Assembly (NCBI GenBank): GCA_018648945.1
Contig: JABGQJ010000033.1
Span: 1-22,585, forward strand
Length of the DNA stretch: 22,585 nt
Reading direction: 5' to 3'
Source of the DNA: Victivallales bacterium
GTDB taxonomy: Bacteria > Verrucomicrobiota > Lentisphaeria > Oligosphaerales > Lenti-02
Below the pieces are notes generated by a model. It made no database searches. It saw only the letters and a program-made list of their open reading frames with translations, and was not told the origin of the DNA. The position numbers and the translations under genes were made by a program. Each line of letters begins with the position of its first letter. Within the stretch, counting starts at the first letter, position 1. Shown piece by piece: positions 1 through 8,590 of this stretch.

Positions 1-2
1 CC

Positions 3-509
3 GCGTATGGCGCGAATGGCTCGGTGTTGGCGACGGATGTCCACTATGCGCGGGCTGCGGAGGCCTACCAGCATCTGGGTGGCGTGGCGGCGCGGCTGGG
101 GATGACTATCGTGTTCGAGATCCACATGTTCTCGTTGCACGATACCATTGCCTCGACGGCGCGGCTGTTGGAGGAGATCGGCCTGGACAACGTGCGGGCG
201 AATCCCGATCCCGGCAACATGTTCTCCACCTCCACGGCGGAGCGGAATCCGGCGGCGCTCGAGCAGTTGGCCGGACGGATCGGCTATTTCCACTTCAAGA
301 ATTGCCAGGCTCAGCCCGGTGGCAACTGGAATTACAGCGTCAAGCTGGCCGATGGACACATCGATCTGTACAAGTGGATGGAACAACTCGTGAAGCTGGG
401 CTTTGAGGGGCCGGTTTGCGTGGAGTACTGCGGCGCGGGCGATCCGCATGTAGCCGCCGAGGAGGACCGCCAGTACATGGACAAGATTCTCAACTGGGTT
501 GCCGAATGA
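3..509 (+). CDS. Sugar phosphate isomerase/epimerase, C-terminal part (5' end outside window)
   Basis: The reading frame is open from the first complete codon at position 3 and ends at a TGA at 507-509, so only the last 168 residues are visible. The sequence fits the xylose-isomerase-like TIM-barrel family, cytosolic enzymes that isomerise or epimerise sugars using a divalent metal. Putative metal ligands are visible in order: Glu in VFEIHMF, Asp in NPDPGN, His in YFHFKN and Glu in VCVEYCG near the C-terminus. The end is typical of the family, with a helix after the last strand. The stop overlaps the start of the next gene by four bases (ATGA), which implies translational coupling. The substrate cannot be deduced. 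The carbohydrate-related neighbours suggest sugar or uronate catabolism, which is inference. Confidence 0.85.
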   Translation, partial: AYGANGSVLATDVHYARAAEAYQHLGGVAARLGMTIVFEIHMFSLHDTIASTARLLEEIGLDNVRANPDPGNMFSTSTAERNPAALEQLAGRIGYFHFKNCQAQPGGNWNYSVKLADGHIDLYKWMEQLVKLGFEGPVCVEYCGAGDPHVAAEEDRQYMDKILNWVAE

Positions 510-2521
510 GCAGAACTCTCTCCCATCGTCTCCGCCAACTCGCCATCGCTTCGGTTCTGACTTTGACCTGCGAGGGAATCGCCATGCCTGCCAAGCTGTT
601 TGTCGCCCCCAATGGTGTCGCCGGGAACCCGGGAACCGCCGCCGAACCGTTGCCCAGTATCGAAGCGGCCAGGGACCAGATCCGCGCTTTGCGCAAAGCC
701 GACAAGGCCGAAACCGCCACCGTTGTGGTCGCGGGTGGGACCTATGCCCTGACCGGGCCGGTCGTATTTGGGTCGACAGACGGCAACGTTCGCTACGTGG
801 CGGCAATGGGCGAGACGCCGGTGCTCTCGGGGTCGCGTCCTGTCACTGGCTTCGCGCAACGCCAGGACGGGCTCTGGCAGGCCAAGGTCGCTGATGTGGC
901 GGCCGGCACGTGGTACTTCGAGCAGCTCTATGTGAACGGTCGCCGGGCCACGCGCGCCCGCTATCCGGACGGGGCGGACCTGATCAAGATCAAGTCCATC
1001 CGCGAGGAAGTCATTGTCCAGGGCAAGAACGCGCGGATGGCGCAGGAAGCCAGGCAGTTCATCGAGTTGGACGAGAAGGACTTCGGGCTGCTCGCGCCAC
1101 TCACGCCCGAGGCGGTCAGGGATGTACACTTCGTGGCCTACCACAAGTGGGACAATACCCGCCGGTTCATCGAGTCGATGGATGTGGAGAAGCGCCAGAT
1201 CGTGATTCATGGGCAAGGCATGAAAGGCTGGAATGCCATGAAGCCCGGCACGCGCTTCTACCTGGAGAATCTGGGGTCGGCGCTGACCGCGCCCGGCGAG
1301 TGGTTCCTGGATCGGGAGGGCACGTTGCTCTACAAACCCATGCCGGGGGAGACGCTAGCCGACACGAGTTTCTGCGCGCCGGTGACGGAGCATCTGATCC
1401 GGGTCAAAGGCACGCACGAGGCGCGGGTGAAGGACCTTGTCTTCGACGGGCTGGAGCTGGCCTTCACCGGCTACTTGACCCCGCCGGGAGGCTTTGGCCC
1501 GATCCAGGCGGCGCAGTCCATCGATGCGGTTGTCTTGGTAGACCAGGCCGAGGGCGTGCGGCTGGAGAACTGCACCTTGCGGGGGCTCTCCCGCTATGCG
1601 GTCTGGTTTCACGAGGGCTGCCAGAATGGCGCGGTCGTCTCCTGCAAGATTCTGGATGGCGGTGCAGGCGGGGTGCGCATTGGGCCTGCCGGCATTCCAG
1701 AGGACGAACGGGACTACACGGGCAACTGCCTGGTGGACAACACGCTCATGAAGGGGCTGGGCCGCATCTTCCCCTGCGCGGTCGGGGTCTGGATCGGGCA
1801 TAGCCCAGACAACACGGTGAGCCACAACGAGATCTGCGACCTGTACTACACCGCTGTTTCCGTCGGCTGGCGCTGGGGCTACGGTAAGAGTCTTGCCAAG
1901 CGGAACCGGGTGGTCTTCAATCACCTGCACCACCTCTTCGGTCAGCTCAGTGACATGGGGGGAGTCTATACCCTCGGGCCGAGCGAAGGCACCGTCATCG
2001 GCAACAATGTGATCCACGATGTGGACTGCCATTCCTATGGCGGCTGGGGGCTGTATACGGATGAGGGCACGAGTCATCTGGTGATGGAGAACAACCTGGT
2101 CTACAACACCAAGACTGGGGCGTTCCATCAACACTACGGCAAGGAGAACATCGTCCGCAACAACATCTTTGCCTACTCGCGGCTACAGCAGATCCAGGCG
2201 ACGCGGGTGGAGAAGCACACCTCCTTCACGCTGGAGCGCAATATTGTCATCTTCAATACCGGCGTGCTGCTCCGGGGTCGCTGGAAGCAGATGAAGATCG
2301 ATATGCGCAACAACTGCTATTGGAGGGACGACGGCAAGCCCTTCCGCTTCGAGAAGCTCACCTTCGCCGACTGGCAGAAGCGCGGGCGCGATGAGGGCTC
2401 TATCATCGCCGATCCCAAGTTCGCCGACCCCAAGAACAAGGACTTCACCCTTGCCAAGGACAGTCCCGTCTGGGCCCTCGGCTTCAAAGCCTTCGACCCC
2501 AGCAAGGCAGGCCTGCGCTAG
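506..2521 (+). CDS. Exported right-handed parallel beta-helix protein
   Basis: This 671-residue protein probably folds as a right-handed parallel beta-helix, the fold of many polysaccharide lyases, epimerases and glycosidases. The chosen start, ATG at 506, overlaps the preceding stop. It is followed by a basic stretch and a hydrophobic run ([10 protein letters not shown]), consistent with a modest signal peptide. Residues about 25-60 contain [20 protein letters not shown], the entry strand typical of DUF1565-like beta-helix proteins. The middle (about 280-560) has repeated N-rich turns such as [15 protein letters not shown] and ENNLVYN, typical of beta-helix rungs. The C-terminus (SPVWALGF) matches the usual closing segment. 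No catalytic residues can be assigned from sequence alone. Frames extending to 416 lie inside the previous gene and were not used. A role in plant or algal glycan breakdown is inferred from context. Confidence 0.85.
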   Translation: MSRTLSHRLRQLAIASVLTLTCEGIAMPAKLFVAPNGVAGNPGTAAEPLPSIEAARDQIRALRKADKAETATVVVAGGTYALTGPVVFGSTDGNVRYVAAMGETPVLSGSRPVTGFAQRQDGLWQAKVADVAAGTWYFEQLYVNGRRATRARYPDGADLIKIKSIREEVIVQGKNARMAQEARQFIELDEKDFGLLAPLTPEAVRDVHFVAYHKWDNTRRFIESMDVEKRQIVIHGQGMKGWNAMKPGTRFYLENLGSALTAPGEWFLDREGTLLYKPMPGETLADTSFCAPVTEHLIRVKGTHEARVKDLVFDGLELAFTGYLTPPGGFGPIQAAQSIDAVVLVDQAEGVRLENCTLRGLSRYAVWFHEGCQNGAVVSCKILDGGAGGVRIGPAGIPEDERDYTGNCLVDNTLMKGLGRIFPCAVGVWIGHSPDNTVSHNEICDLYYTAVSVGWRWGYGKSLAKRNRVVFNHLHHLFGQLSDMGGVYTLGPSEGTVIGNNVIHDVDCHSYGGWGLYTDEGTSHLVMENNLVYNTKTGAFHQHYGKENIVRNNIFAYSRLQQIQATRVEKHTSFTLERNIVIFNTGVLLRGRWKQMKIDMRNNCYWRDDGKPFRFEKLTFADWQKRGRDEGSIIADPKFADPKNKDFTLAKDSPVWALGFKAFDPSKAGLR

Positions 2522-2551
2522 AGTGGAAGCGGCGTTTCGCCGCTTGTCTTG
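2520..2551 (+). repeat. REP-like palindrome, copy 1
   Basis: AAGCGGCG-TTT-CGCCGCTT (2527-2545) is a perfect 8-bp stem with a 3-nt loop. It is flanked by AGAGTGG on the left and GTCTTG on the right, the same flanks seen in the other copies. The unit begins inside the TAG stop codon of the beta-helix gene, so it would lie at the very 3' end of that mRNA and could stabilise or end the transcript. There is no T-tract. Confidence 0.85.
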
Positions 2552-2560
2552 AGGCACGGC

Positions 2561-2608
2561 AGCGGGGCCAGCCCCGGCACCCCGCCGGGGAGACTCGTCT
2601 CCCCGGGC
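2561..2608 (+). repeat. Second hairpin repeat family, copy 1
   Basis: This is a GC-rich bipartite element: GGGGC-CA-GCCCC, then CCCCGCCGGGG, then GGGGAGAC-TC-GTCTCCCC, a perfect 8-bp stem. The first 30 or so bases recur at 7193-7224 on the far side of the GH2 gene. It looks like an interspersed intergenic repeat. Its function is unknown. Confidence 0.75.
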
Positions 2609-2649
2609 CCCTCGATGTAGTTGCTGGCCCATGCCAGCGCCGGTCCCCA

Positions 2650-2713
2650 GCGTAGAAGCGGCGTCTCGCCGCTTGTCTTGGCCCCCAAAGCGGCGAGACG
2701 CCGCTTCCACTCT
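2650..2713. repeat. REP-like palindromes, copies 2 and 3, head-to-head
   Basis: Copy 2 (AAGCGGCG-TCT-CGCCGCTT, 2656-2674, followed by GTCTTG) and copy 3 (AAGCGGCG-AGA-CGCCGCTT, 2688-2706, followed by CCACTCT) are in opposite orientation, separated by 13 bases. Besides the individual hairpins, the pair can form one long stem. This resembles the paired arrangement of bacterial REP/BIME elements. Confidence 0.85.
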
Positions 2714-2777
2714 CGCTGGCGCGGCGGCCTTGGCCACTGTCTGTTCGTCCGCTTTCTGGGTAGACCACGCCCGCGCC

Positions 2778-2804
2778 CAAGCGGCGAGACGCCGCTTCCA
2801 CTCT
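2778..2804 (-). repeat. REP-like palindrome, copy 4
   Basis: AAGCGGCG-AGA-CGCCGCTT (2779-2797) is followed by CCACTCT. It has the orientation of copy 3 and ends six bases from the stop codon of the GH2 gene. Read on the minus strand it is the first structure past that gene, mirroring copy 1 at the end of the beta-helix gene. The convergent gap is therefore capped at both ends. Confidence 0.85.
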
Positions 2805-2810
2805 TGGTTT

Positions 2811-5800
2811 CTACCAGTTGATGTAGCCTGGGATGGTCTCCCACTGGTTCCGCTCGTAAGGCGTGGCCTCGGTCGAGATTCTGAGGGCCGGGCGGGGGGC
2901 TTGGAGGTTGGCGAGGAGGAGATTCCAGAAGCGGAGGGCTTTGGGCCGCCCTCGGGTTCCGGCCAGTTTGGCGGGGTCGAGGGTGCAGGCGATGAGTTGC
3001 CCCTTGCCCATCGGCTTGATTGCCAGGATGCCGGGCTTGATGAGGAGCTGCCAACCGTTCTCGGGCAGGCAGACGGGCATGGTGTGCCATTGCTTCAGGT
3101 ACAGATCGGCGGCACTGATGCCGGCCAGGAGCGGGTGTTGGGTCGGGCGCCCGATGAAGAGCCGCTGTTCGGCGGACTGTAGGCCGGACGCAGGGGAAGA
3201 GCCAGGCAGGAGGAGAGCGGTTGCACCTTGGTTGACGGCGGCGATCTGTTCCTGGGAGAGGGGTGCCTTGCCGACCACGATCAGTTGCCGTTCTCCAGTC
3301 GCCGTTGCGCTGACCTTGATGCCGAATTGCTGGAGGAAGGCGCGGGCGGCGGGGTCCGTGCCAGCAACGGAGCTCGGGGAGCTCAGCCGGCGACCACCCA
3401 TGGCGGCGAGCAGATTGTGGAGGAGCCGGGTCGAGACGGGGTCTTTGCCGTAGCGGGGAGTGATATCGACCTGGCAGAGCACCACCTGTCCCGCCCCGAT
3501 CTTCGCTGCCAGCAGCGGCGAATCGACCAGGTCGAACCCGCATTCCAGGATGGGCACGAAGGGGGCGAAGTGTGGCTTGGTGTAGACGTAGGTGGCGACC
3601 ACGCCGCGATTGCCCATCTTGAAGAAGCGCTTGGGCCACTTGCGCTCGGTCTCGGGGGCCGCCTCGGGGTAGGGCTCCATGAGCGTGCTCTCACTGCGTA
3701 GGTTGAGAAGGTCCGCCGCCTTCAGCCCGTCCACGAATGGATGGCCGGGGACAGCGATGAAGGTCCGTCGGGCCGACTGTTCCTTCAGCTCCAGACCATA
3801 GGGGCTCGCCATCTTTTGCTCGAAGACCAGCACGCTCAGCCCCGCTTGGATCGCCTGGTCCAGGTTCAGTTGCTTGCTCAGCGTGGTGAAGGCGTCTGTG
3901 TAACACTGACTACCCACGATAAGGAGCGATGCCGCACTCAGATCGGAGGTCTTGGTGAGGGGCTGGGCAGTCACTCCCGCCTCTTGGAGGATCCTCGCCG
4001 TGTCGCCCACGGGATCGAAGAGGAGGACTCCTTTCGCGGCCACTCGCGGCTGCGCGCGGGGGAATACTTCCAGAGCGAAGGTGGTTGTCAGGAAGTGCGT
4101 GCCCTGGGGTTCTTGGGCGCTGACTGCCAAACGGAACCCGGTCCGGGTTTTGACATCGGGCGCGTCGCATTCGAAGGCGAGCTTGGTGGCCTTTCCCGCC
4201 CCGGCCACGCCCTGGATCATGCCGGAGGCGTGGGGCTTCCCCTGGCTGTCCAGCAACCGCCAATCCAGAACCACAGGCAGGTCGCGGGTGAGGTCGTTCA
4301 GCAGCACCGCTTGTTTGCGGATCGCCTCGCCGGCGACGAATGCATGGTCCTTGCTGGGCCAGTTTCCCTTGGGACCGGCGATGAACAGATCGGTGTCGCC
4401 GAAGTAGCGCCCGAGGGCCTGCATCACGGGGCGTGGCTGGTCCTCACTGTCCTTGAAGTCCCAGTTGATCGCGTTGAAGATGATGCCAGAGACGCCATAG
4501 GTTCGCCAGGAGCGCAGGGAGTGCTGGGCGAAGAGCGACTTCACTTTCTGGTAGCCCGGATGCTGGCGTACCAGGGCGCGAGTGCGCGAGCCACGCGGCT
4601 TCTTGAGGCCTGTGTCGTAGAGGTCGAACAGCTCGGGCGTGAGCATGTCGTAGGCCCGTCGTCCCAGGTACTTGGCGGTCAGTTCGTCGAAGATGGGCTC
4701 ATCCGCATAGACCTCGCTCAGGGGGAACTTGCGAGGCCGGAACCAGTAGGGCACCAGGAGCAGGCCGTGCTCGCAGGCGACGAGAGGGAAGGGGCGTTTG
4801 CCAGCCCAGTGCGCGGGCCACTCCTCGCGCTCCTGCAAGGGGGAGGTGGGGCCGATGTAGCAGTTCATTGAGAAGATGTCGCCGAGGTTGCCGCAGGCAT
4901 GGTGATAGAGCGGGCGCGAGTCCGCCTGCATTGCCAACCGCTGGGCTTCGACGGAGTAGCGCTCCTTGGTCTGGAACGGCTGGTTGTCCGGCTTGTGGGA
5001 GCCGTCGATCTTGGTGGGGGTGAGGTACCAGCGGTAGCCCGCCAGATTGAAGTGCATATACCACAGGCAGATCGACGGGTGATTGCCGTAGCGCCGAATG
5101 TGCTTGTCGAGTCGTTGTCGGTACAGTTTGGCGACGTCTGGCTCGAAGATGCGGTCCTTGAGTTGCTTGGCACCGGGGAGGATGGGGATGGCGATGAGCC
5201 CATTCTCGTCGGCGTAGTCCAAGGCTTCCTCGAATTGCTCGAGGCGGTAGACGTGCGCGCCATACCAGCTATGGCTCTTGGGTCCGGAGAACTCGAAGCA
5301 GTTCATCCCGGCGGCTTTGAGTTCCTGCAGGCGTTCCTGCTGGTTGCTCCAGCCGAGATCGATCTGGTGGCCCCGCAGATGGGTTGGTACGCCGTTTAGC
5401 AGGAAGTCGCTGCCGCGCACGGCAAACTCCCGGAAGCCGAAGCGGACGGTTGGGGCCTCGTGGATCAGCTTGCCAGCGATGGTGAGGCGCACAGTGAGCC
5501 GGTGGAGGAACGGGTCGTCGTAGGTCCAGAGATGCGCATCCGGCCAGGGGAACTCGCAGGCCACGCGCTGACTGCTCGCCGAAAGCTGCGGCTTTGACCG
5601 GTCGTTTTTGGCCAAGGAGAAACGATGGGTGAAGCGCTTCGTCACCCCATTCGGCGTTCCCGCCGGACGGATCACGAACTCTAGTTCAGCGTTGGTCTCC
5701 GCGCCGGGGTTCCACAGGTCGCACGAGAAGCCGATCTGCCGTTTGGCCACTGAAGTCGTCACCACTGGCTCCCGGACGAAGGCTCCCGCTTGGGCTTGCA

Positions 5801-7103
5801 GGGCCACGCTCCCGAAGATGCCCACGTTGGCCGAGCCCGTGGCATGCAGGGCCAGAGTCAGGGTGTTCTGCTTTCCGCCATCGCGTAGCAGGGCGCCGAT
5901 CTCGTAGGATTCGTGCTCCCAGCTTGGCAACCAGGCCAGGCGCTTCCCGTTCAGGAAGATCTCGCCCAAGCCATCCACGCCGCCGACCTGGAGGACAGCG
6001 CTCCGGCCTTGCCAATCCGCGGGGACCGTGAAGCTCCGCTGGTAGTAGGCGATACGGAACTCGGCGACTGGCCGCCCGTTCCACTTGCCTCTCGATGGTT
6101 TCCCTTCGGGGTCAAGTGTGGCACCGTGCGGAGTCCAGTACCCAGGGACTTGGGTGGTGCCCCAGCCTTTGGCTGGCAGCTCTGCCAGCACTCCGGTGGC
6201 AGGCAGGACATGCCACGAGCCATCCAGGGAGAGGGTGCCCTTGAGCCGGGGAGCTTCCTGGGCATCCTGGGGCAGTGGGGTCTCAGGAATGACTTCGTTG
6301 AGCTGCCCATCGACGGTCTCCGCGCCTGCGGGAGCATTGCTCTGCCATAGGGGCTTCCCCTGCTCGCCAAGCTGGTAGAGGCGAGTCACGGCAGCGAGGG
6401 GAAGGGGCTGGTCCCAGAGGGCGACCTCATCCATCTTCGCATGCGCCACATGGCCCGGGTAGAGCGTGCAGCCAGAGCCGATGAAGAGGGGACCATCCTT
6501 GACTGGACGGTGGTATGGGAAGGGGGCCTCGGCAGCGAGTTTGCCGTCCACGTAGATCTTCCGAGCGTTCTCTTCCCGCGACCAAGTGACGACGATATGC
6601 CGCCACGTACCCGGCCGCCAGGCGGTGATGTTGCCCACGCTACAATCGTAGTACAGATCGCCCTTCTCCTTGGCCGTGCCAAAGGTGAGTCCGCTCTGGT
6701 TGATGTACTTGTAGAGCATGCCCCAGTTCGCGGCACCGAAGAAGGTGCAGTAGATGTTCTTGTCATCTCCCCGGAAGTGGGGGTTCAGCCAGAAGCTGGC
6801 CGTGCCCTCGTCGGGACGGAAGTTGCCGTTGCAGCGGAAGATCAGGGGCATTGTGCCCATGTCGTGGCACTGGCCCACTTTGCCCGGCGCGAATCGCTGC
6901 TGGGTTCGGTCGACCAGGGTCAGGATGGAATCCGGTTGCCCCCCGAACTGCGGGGTCGCGCTGCCCCCAGCGATGGTGGCGGTGGTGCTGCCGTCCAACG
7001 GCAGGTAGAAGATGGGCTTGGGCAGCTCCTGAGCCAGAGCGAAGCCGTTAGCCAACAGGGCAAGTCCGCAGATGGCTTGCCTGAGAGAGAGAAGAATGCG
7101 CAT
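2811..7103 (-). CDS. Exported LamG / glycoside hydrolase family 2-like multidomain protein
   Basis: This is a 1430-residue protein. Its ATG at 7103 has a good Shine-Dalgarno (GGAGG, 7111-7115, 7-nt spacer). Residues 1-24 form a signal peptide ending ...GFALA. A LamG/concanavalin-like domain spans about 30-245 (WRHIVVTWSREE, IYVDGKLA, MDEVALWDQPL). A GH2 sugar-binding jelly roll lies at about 285-440 (LSLDGSWHVL, AEIFLNGKRL-like core), then an Ig-like domain, then a TIM barrel from about 560. The last 450 residues look like glutamine-amidotransferase-like (ThuA-type) and beta-rich modules. A candidate nucleophile, Glu778, is in VACEHG. However, the segment that normally reads W-x-x-x-N-E is W681-YMHFN-LAG (Asn686) with no Glu, so hydrolytic activity is uncertain. 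It is probably involved in extracellular or periplasmic glycan processing or binding. The gene is convergent with the beta-helix gene. Confidence 0.85.
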   Translation of the reverse strand: MRILLSLRQAICGLALLANGFALAQELPKPIFYLPLDGSTTATIAGGSATPQFGGQPDSILTLVDRTQQRFAPGKVGQCHDMGTMPLIFRCNGNFRPDEGTASFWLNPHFRGDDKNIYCTFFGAANWGMLYKYINQSGLTFGTAKEKGDLYYDCSVGNITAWRPGTWRHIVVTWSREENARKIYVDGKLAAEAPFPYHRPVKDGPLFIGSGCTLYPGHVAHAKMDEVALWDQPLPLAAVTRLYQLGEQGKPLWQSNAPAGAETVDGQLNEVIPETPLPQDAQEAPRLKGTLSLDGSWHVLPATGVLAELPAKGWGTTQVPGYWTPHGATLDPEGKPSRGKWNGRPVAEFRIAYYQRSFTVPADWQGRSAVLQVGGVDGLGEIFLNGKRLAWLPSWEHESYEIGALLRDGGKQNTLTLALHATGSANVGIFGSVALQAQAGAFVREPVVTTSVAKRQIGFSCDLWNPGAETNAELEFVIRPAGTPNGVTKRFTHRFSLAKNDRSKPQLSASSQRVACEFPWPDAHLWTYDDPFLHRLTVRLTIAGKLIHEAPTVRFGFREFAVRGSDFLLNGVPTHLRGHQIDLGWSNQQERLQELKAAGMNCFEFSGPKSHSWYGAHVYRLEQFEEALDYADENGLIAIPILPGAKQLKDRIFEPDVAKLYRQRLDKHIRRYGNHPSICLWYMHFNLAGYRWYLTPTKIDGSHKPDNQPFQTKERYSVEAQRLAMQADSRPLYHHACGNLGDIFSMNCYIGPTSPLQEREEWPAHWAGKRPFPLVACEHGLLLVPYWFRPRKFPLSEVYADEPIFDELTAKYLGRRAYDMLTPELFDLYDTGLKKPRGSRTRALVRQHPGYQKVKSLFAQHSLRSWRTYGVSGIIFNAINWDFKDSEDQPRPVMQALGRYFGDTDLFIAGPKGNWPSKDHAFVAGEAIRKQAVLLNDLTRDLPVVLDWRLLDSQGKPHASGMIQGVAGAGKATKLAFECDAPDVKTRTGFRLAVSAQEPQGTHFLTTTFALEVFPRAQPRVAAKGVLLFDPVGDTARILQEAGVTAQPLTKTSDLSAASLLIVGSQCYTDAFTTLSKQLNLDQAIQAGLSVLVFEQKMASPYGLELKEQSARRTFIAVPGHPFVDGLKAADLLNLRSESTLMEPYPEAAPETERKWPKRFFKMGNRGVVATYVYTKPHFAPFVPILECGFDLVDSPLLAAKIGAGQVVLCQVDITPRYGKDPVSTRLLHNLLAAMGGRRLSSPSSVAGTDPAARAFLQQFGIKVSATATGERQLIVVGKAPLSQEQIAAVNQGATALLLPGSSPASGLQSAEQRLFIGRPTQHPLLAGISAADLYLKQWHTMPVCLPENGWQLLIKPGILAIKPMGKGQLIACTLDPAKLAGTRGRPKALRFWNLLLANLQAPRPALRISTEATPYERNQWETIPGYINW

Positions 7104-7192
7104 CGGGAGACCTCCGCTGGCGGGTGCAGGATTGCCGTCTGCCCTACCATAGGTGCGCTAGCTGCGTTCGGCCTGTCGGGGCGGAAGAGAGG

Positions 7193-7234
7193 AGCGGGGC
7201 CAGCCCCGAACCCCGCCGGGGAGAGGTATCTCCC
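7193..7234 (+). repeat. Second hairpin repeat family, copy 2
   Basis: This copy starts like the one at 2561: AGCGGGGCCAGCCCCG, then ACCCCGCCGGGGAGA. It then diverges but keeps a stem, GGGAGA-GGTA-TCTCCC (7219-7234). Preserving a stem with changed bases suggests that structure matters, though two copies cannot prove it. It lies upstream of the GH2 gene, about 90 bp from its start codon. Confidence 0.75.
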
Positions 7235-7291
7235 TTTCCTCCTTTTCGTGCTCAGAACACCAGGCTTTCACCTTTCTCAGGCAGGAAAGTG

Positions 7292-7326
7292 TCCGCTATG
7301 GCCATCCTCGTGCACGAAATAGCGGA
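7292..7326. repeat. 8-bp inverted repeat
   Basis: TCCGCTAT (7292-7299) and ATAGCGGA (7319-7326) are perfect inverted copies separated by 19 bases. It could be an operator or part of the left end of the mobile element. Nothing else in the sequence decides this. Confidence 0.5.
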
Positions 7327-7579
7327 GTGTCGAAACGGTACGTTTTGGCACTGTCAGGTCCTCTGGTGTCACCTAAATGGCACCGGCAATCTGGTGTCCG
7401 TTGCCTCGTGCCTGAGGGGGCTCGATGGCCTCTTCGCAGGACACTGCGGCACCACCAGAACCGTTCCCTCCACTCCGCGCGCCCCCCCGGCGCGGCCAGC
7501 CCCACCCCCTCCGGTAGCCCCGCGACCCGTGAAATCGCCATAGGTCGCCCGCCCCTCCCCACGTTCAGTTCAACCGGAG

Positions 7580-7604
7580 TTTTGGCGGAAGGGATTCCGC
7601 AAAA
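7580..7604. repeat. Bulged hairpin upstream of the integrase, candidate element-end structure
   Basis: TTTT-g-GCGGAA, loop GGGA, TTCCGC-AAAA gives a 10-bp stem with one bulged G. It is immediately followed by GAAC (7605-7608), a tetranucleotide associated with IS91 target sites. The T-run precedes the stem on both strands, so it is not a standard terminator. Assignment as part of an IS91 end is speculative. Confidence 0.4.
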
Positions 7605-7717
7605 GAACTCTCATTCGTTGGACTAAAGCGCTGACGCGCTAGGCGTTGCCGCGTCGCGTGCTGTTGGCATTTCCGTGCCTGTTGATGTTTCTTCTCCTTG
7701 CCCCCAACCCCCAGGCC

Positions 7718-7723
7718 AAGGAG
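7718..7723 (+). promoter_or_regulatory. Ribosome binding site fixing the integrase start
   Basis: AAGGAG lies nine bases before the ATG at 7733. The frame is open back to 7646, but the upstream stretch encodes a hydrophobic run foreign to the family, so 7733 is the preferred start. Confidence 0.75.
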
Positions 7724-7732
7724 AACACTCCC

Positions 7733-8587
7733 ATGACAGCGATGCACCCCTTGCGGGAACGGATGATCGAAGACATGCAACTGGCCGGGCTGCGCCCGAA
7801 CACGCAGGAGAGCTACGCGGGAGCGGTGAGGCTGCTCGCGCGCCACTGCGGGCGTTCGCCGGAGCGGCTCGGCGAGGAGGATGTGCGCGCCTTCTTCCTG
7901 CATGAGATCAACGTCAGAAAGCTGGCGCCCAGCACCGTGCGCACGCACATCTATGGGGTTCGCTTCTTCTACGAGCGGACGCTGGGACGCGAGCTCCCGA
8001 TCCTTGATCTGGTCCGTCCCGCCAAACGCCGCAAGCTGCCGCTGGCGCTCGCCCACGACGAGGTCAAGCGTGCGCTCTGGTCAGTGCGCAAAGCGCACTT
8101 CCGCACCGCGCTGGCCACCATCTACTCATGCGGACTGCGCCTGGGCGAGGTCTGCACCTTGCAGGTCGGCCATGTCCAGAGTGCTTTGGGGCAGTTGCGC
8201 GTGGCCGACGGCAAGGGAGGCATCGACCGGCTGGTGCCGTTGCCCGGCCGCACCCTCGAACTGCTGCGCGAGCACTACCGCCTGACCTGGCCGCCCCTGC
8301 CATGGGTCTTCGCCGACAAGGCCCGAACCGACCACCTGGTCCGGGCGACGCTGCAGAGGGTCTTCAAGGCTGCGGTCCGGGAGAGCGGGGTCAACCCCGC
8401 CGCCAGCGTCCACACGCTCCGCCACTCCTACGCAACCAATCTGGTCGTCGCCGGAATCCCCCTTCCCGTACTGCAGAAGTGGCTCGGACATCGATCGCTC
8501 CAGACCACCGCCGTGTACACCCACCTTGCCGATCCCCCTCCGTGCAACTGCCTGGCGCTAGTCAACGAACTGCTGGCGGACCTGTAG
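7733..8587 (+). CDS. Tyrosine recombinase (integrase) of the IS91-type element
   Basis: This 284-residue site-specific recombinase cuts and rejoins DNA through a covalent phosphotyrosine. An N-terminal SAM-like DNA-binding domain covers about 6-85 and the catalytic domain about 105-280. The catalytic set is complete: Arg136 (CGLRLGE), Lys161 (DGKGG), His227 and Arg230 (HTLRHSYAT), His253 (LGHRS) and Tyr262 (TAVYTHL). The gene therefore looks functional. Its TAG at 8585-8587 is three bases before the transposase ATG, indicating translational coupling. In IS91-like elements with this layout, the recombinase is thought to be an accessory protein. Confidence 0.9.
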   Translation: MTAMHPLRERMIEDMQLAGLRPNTQESYAGAVRLLARHCGRSPERLGEEDVRAFFLHEINVRKLAPSTVRTHIYGVRFFYERTLGRELPILDLVRPAKRRKLPLALAHDEVKRALWSVRKAHFRTALATIYSCGLRLGEVCTLQVGHVQSALGQLRVADGKGGIDRLVPLPGRTLELLREHYRLTWPPLPWVFADKARTDHLVRATLQRVFKAAVRESGVNPAASVHTLRHSYATNLVVAGIPLPVLQKWLGHRSLQTTAVYTHLADPPPCNCLALVNELLADL

Positions 8588-8590
8588 GCC

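Larger units (their letters stand above)
7104..7732. other. 629-bp intergenic region between the GH2 gene and the integrase
   Basis: I see no convincing gene on either strand. The region should contain the GH2 promoter on the minus strand near 7110-7180 and the left end of the IS91-type element, but neither is resolvable. It holds a copy of the second hairpin repeat (7193-7234), an 8-bp inverted repeat (7292-7299/7319-7326), a bulged hairpin (7580-7604) and a small AGCGC-TGAC-GCGCT hairpin (7627-7640). The part from 7567 to 7630 is visibly less GC-rich than its surroundings. Confidence 0.6.

Noticed and set aside
2520..2804. CRISPR array
   Set aside because: The repeats are palindromes in both orientations with irregular spacing and no uniform spacers.
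7646..7732. N-terminal extension of the integrase with a hydrophobic run, resembling a signal peptide
   Set aside because: Tyrosine recombinases are cytosolic, and a good ribosome binding site precedes the internal ATG at 7733.
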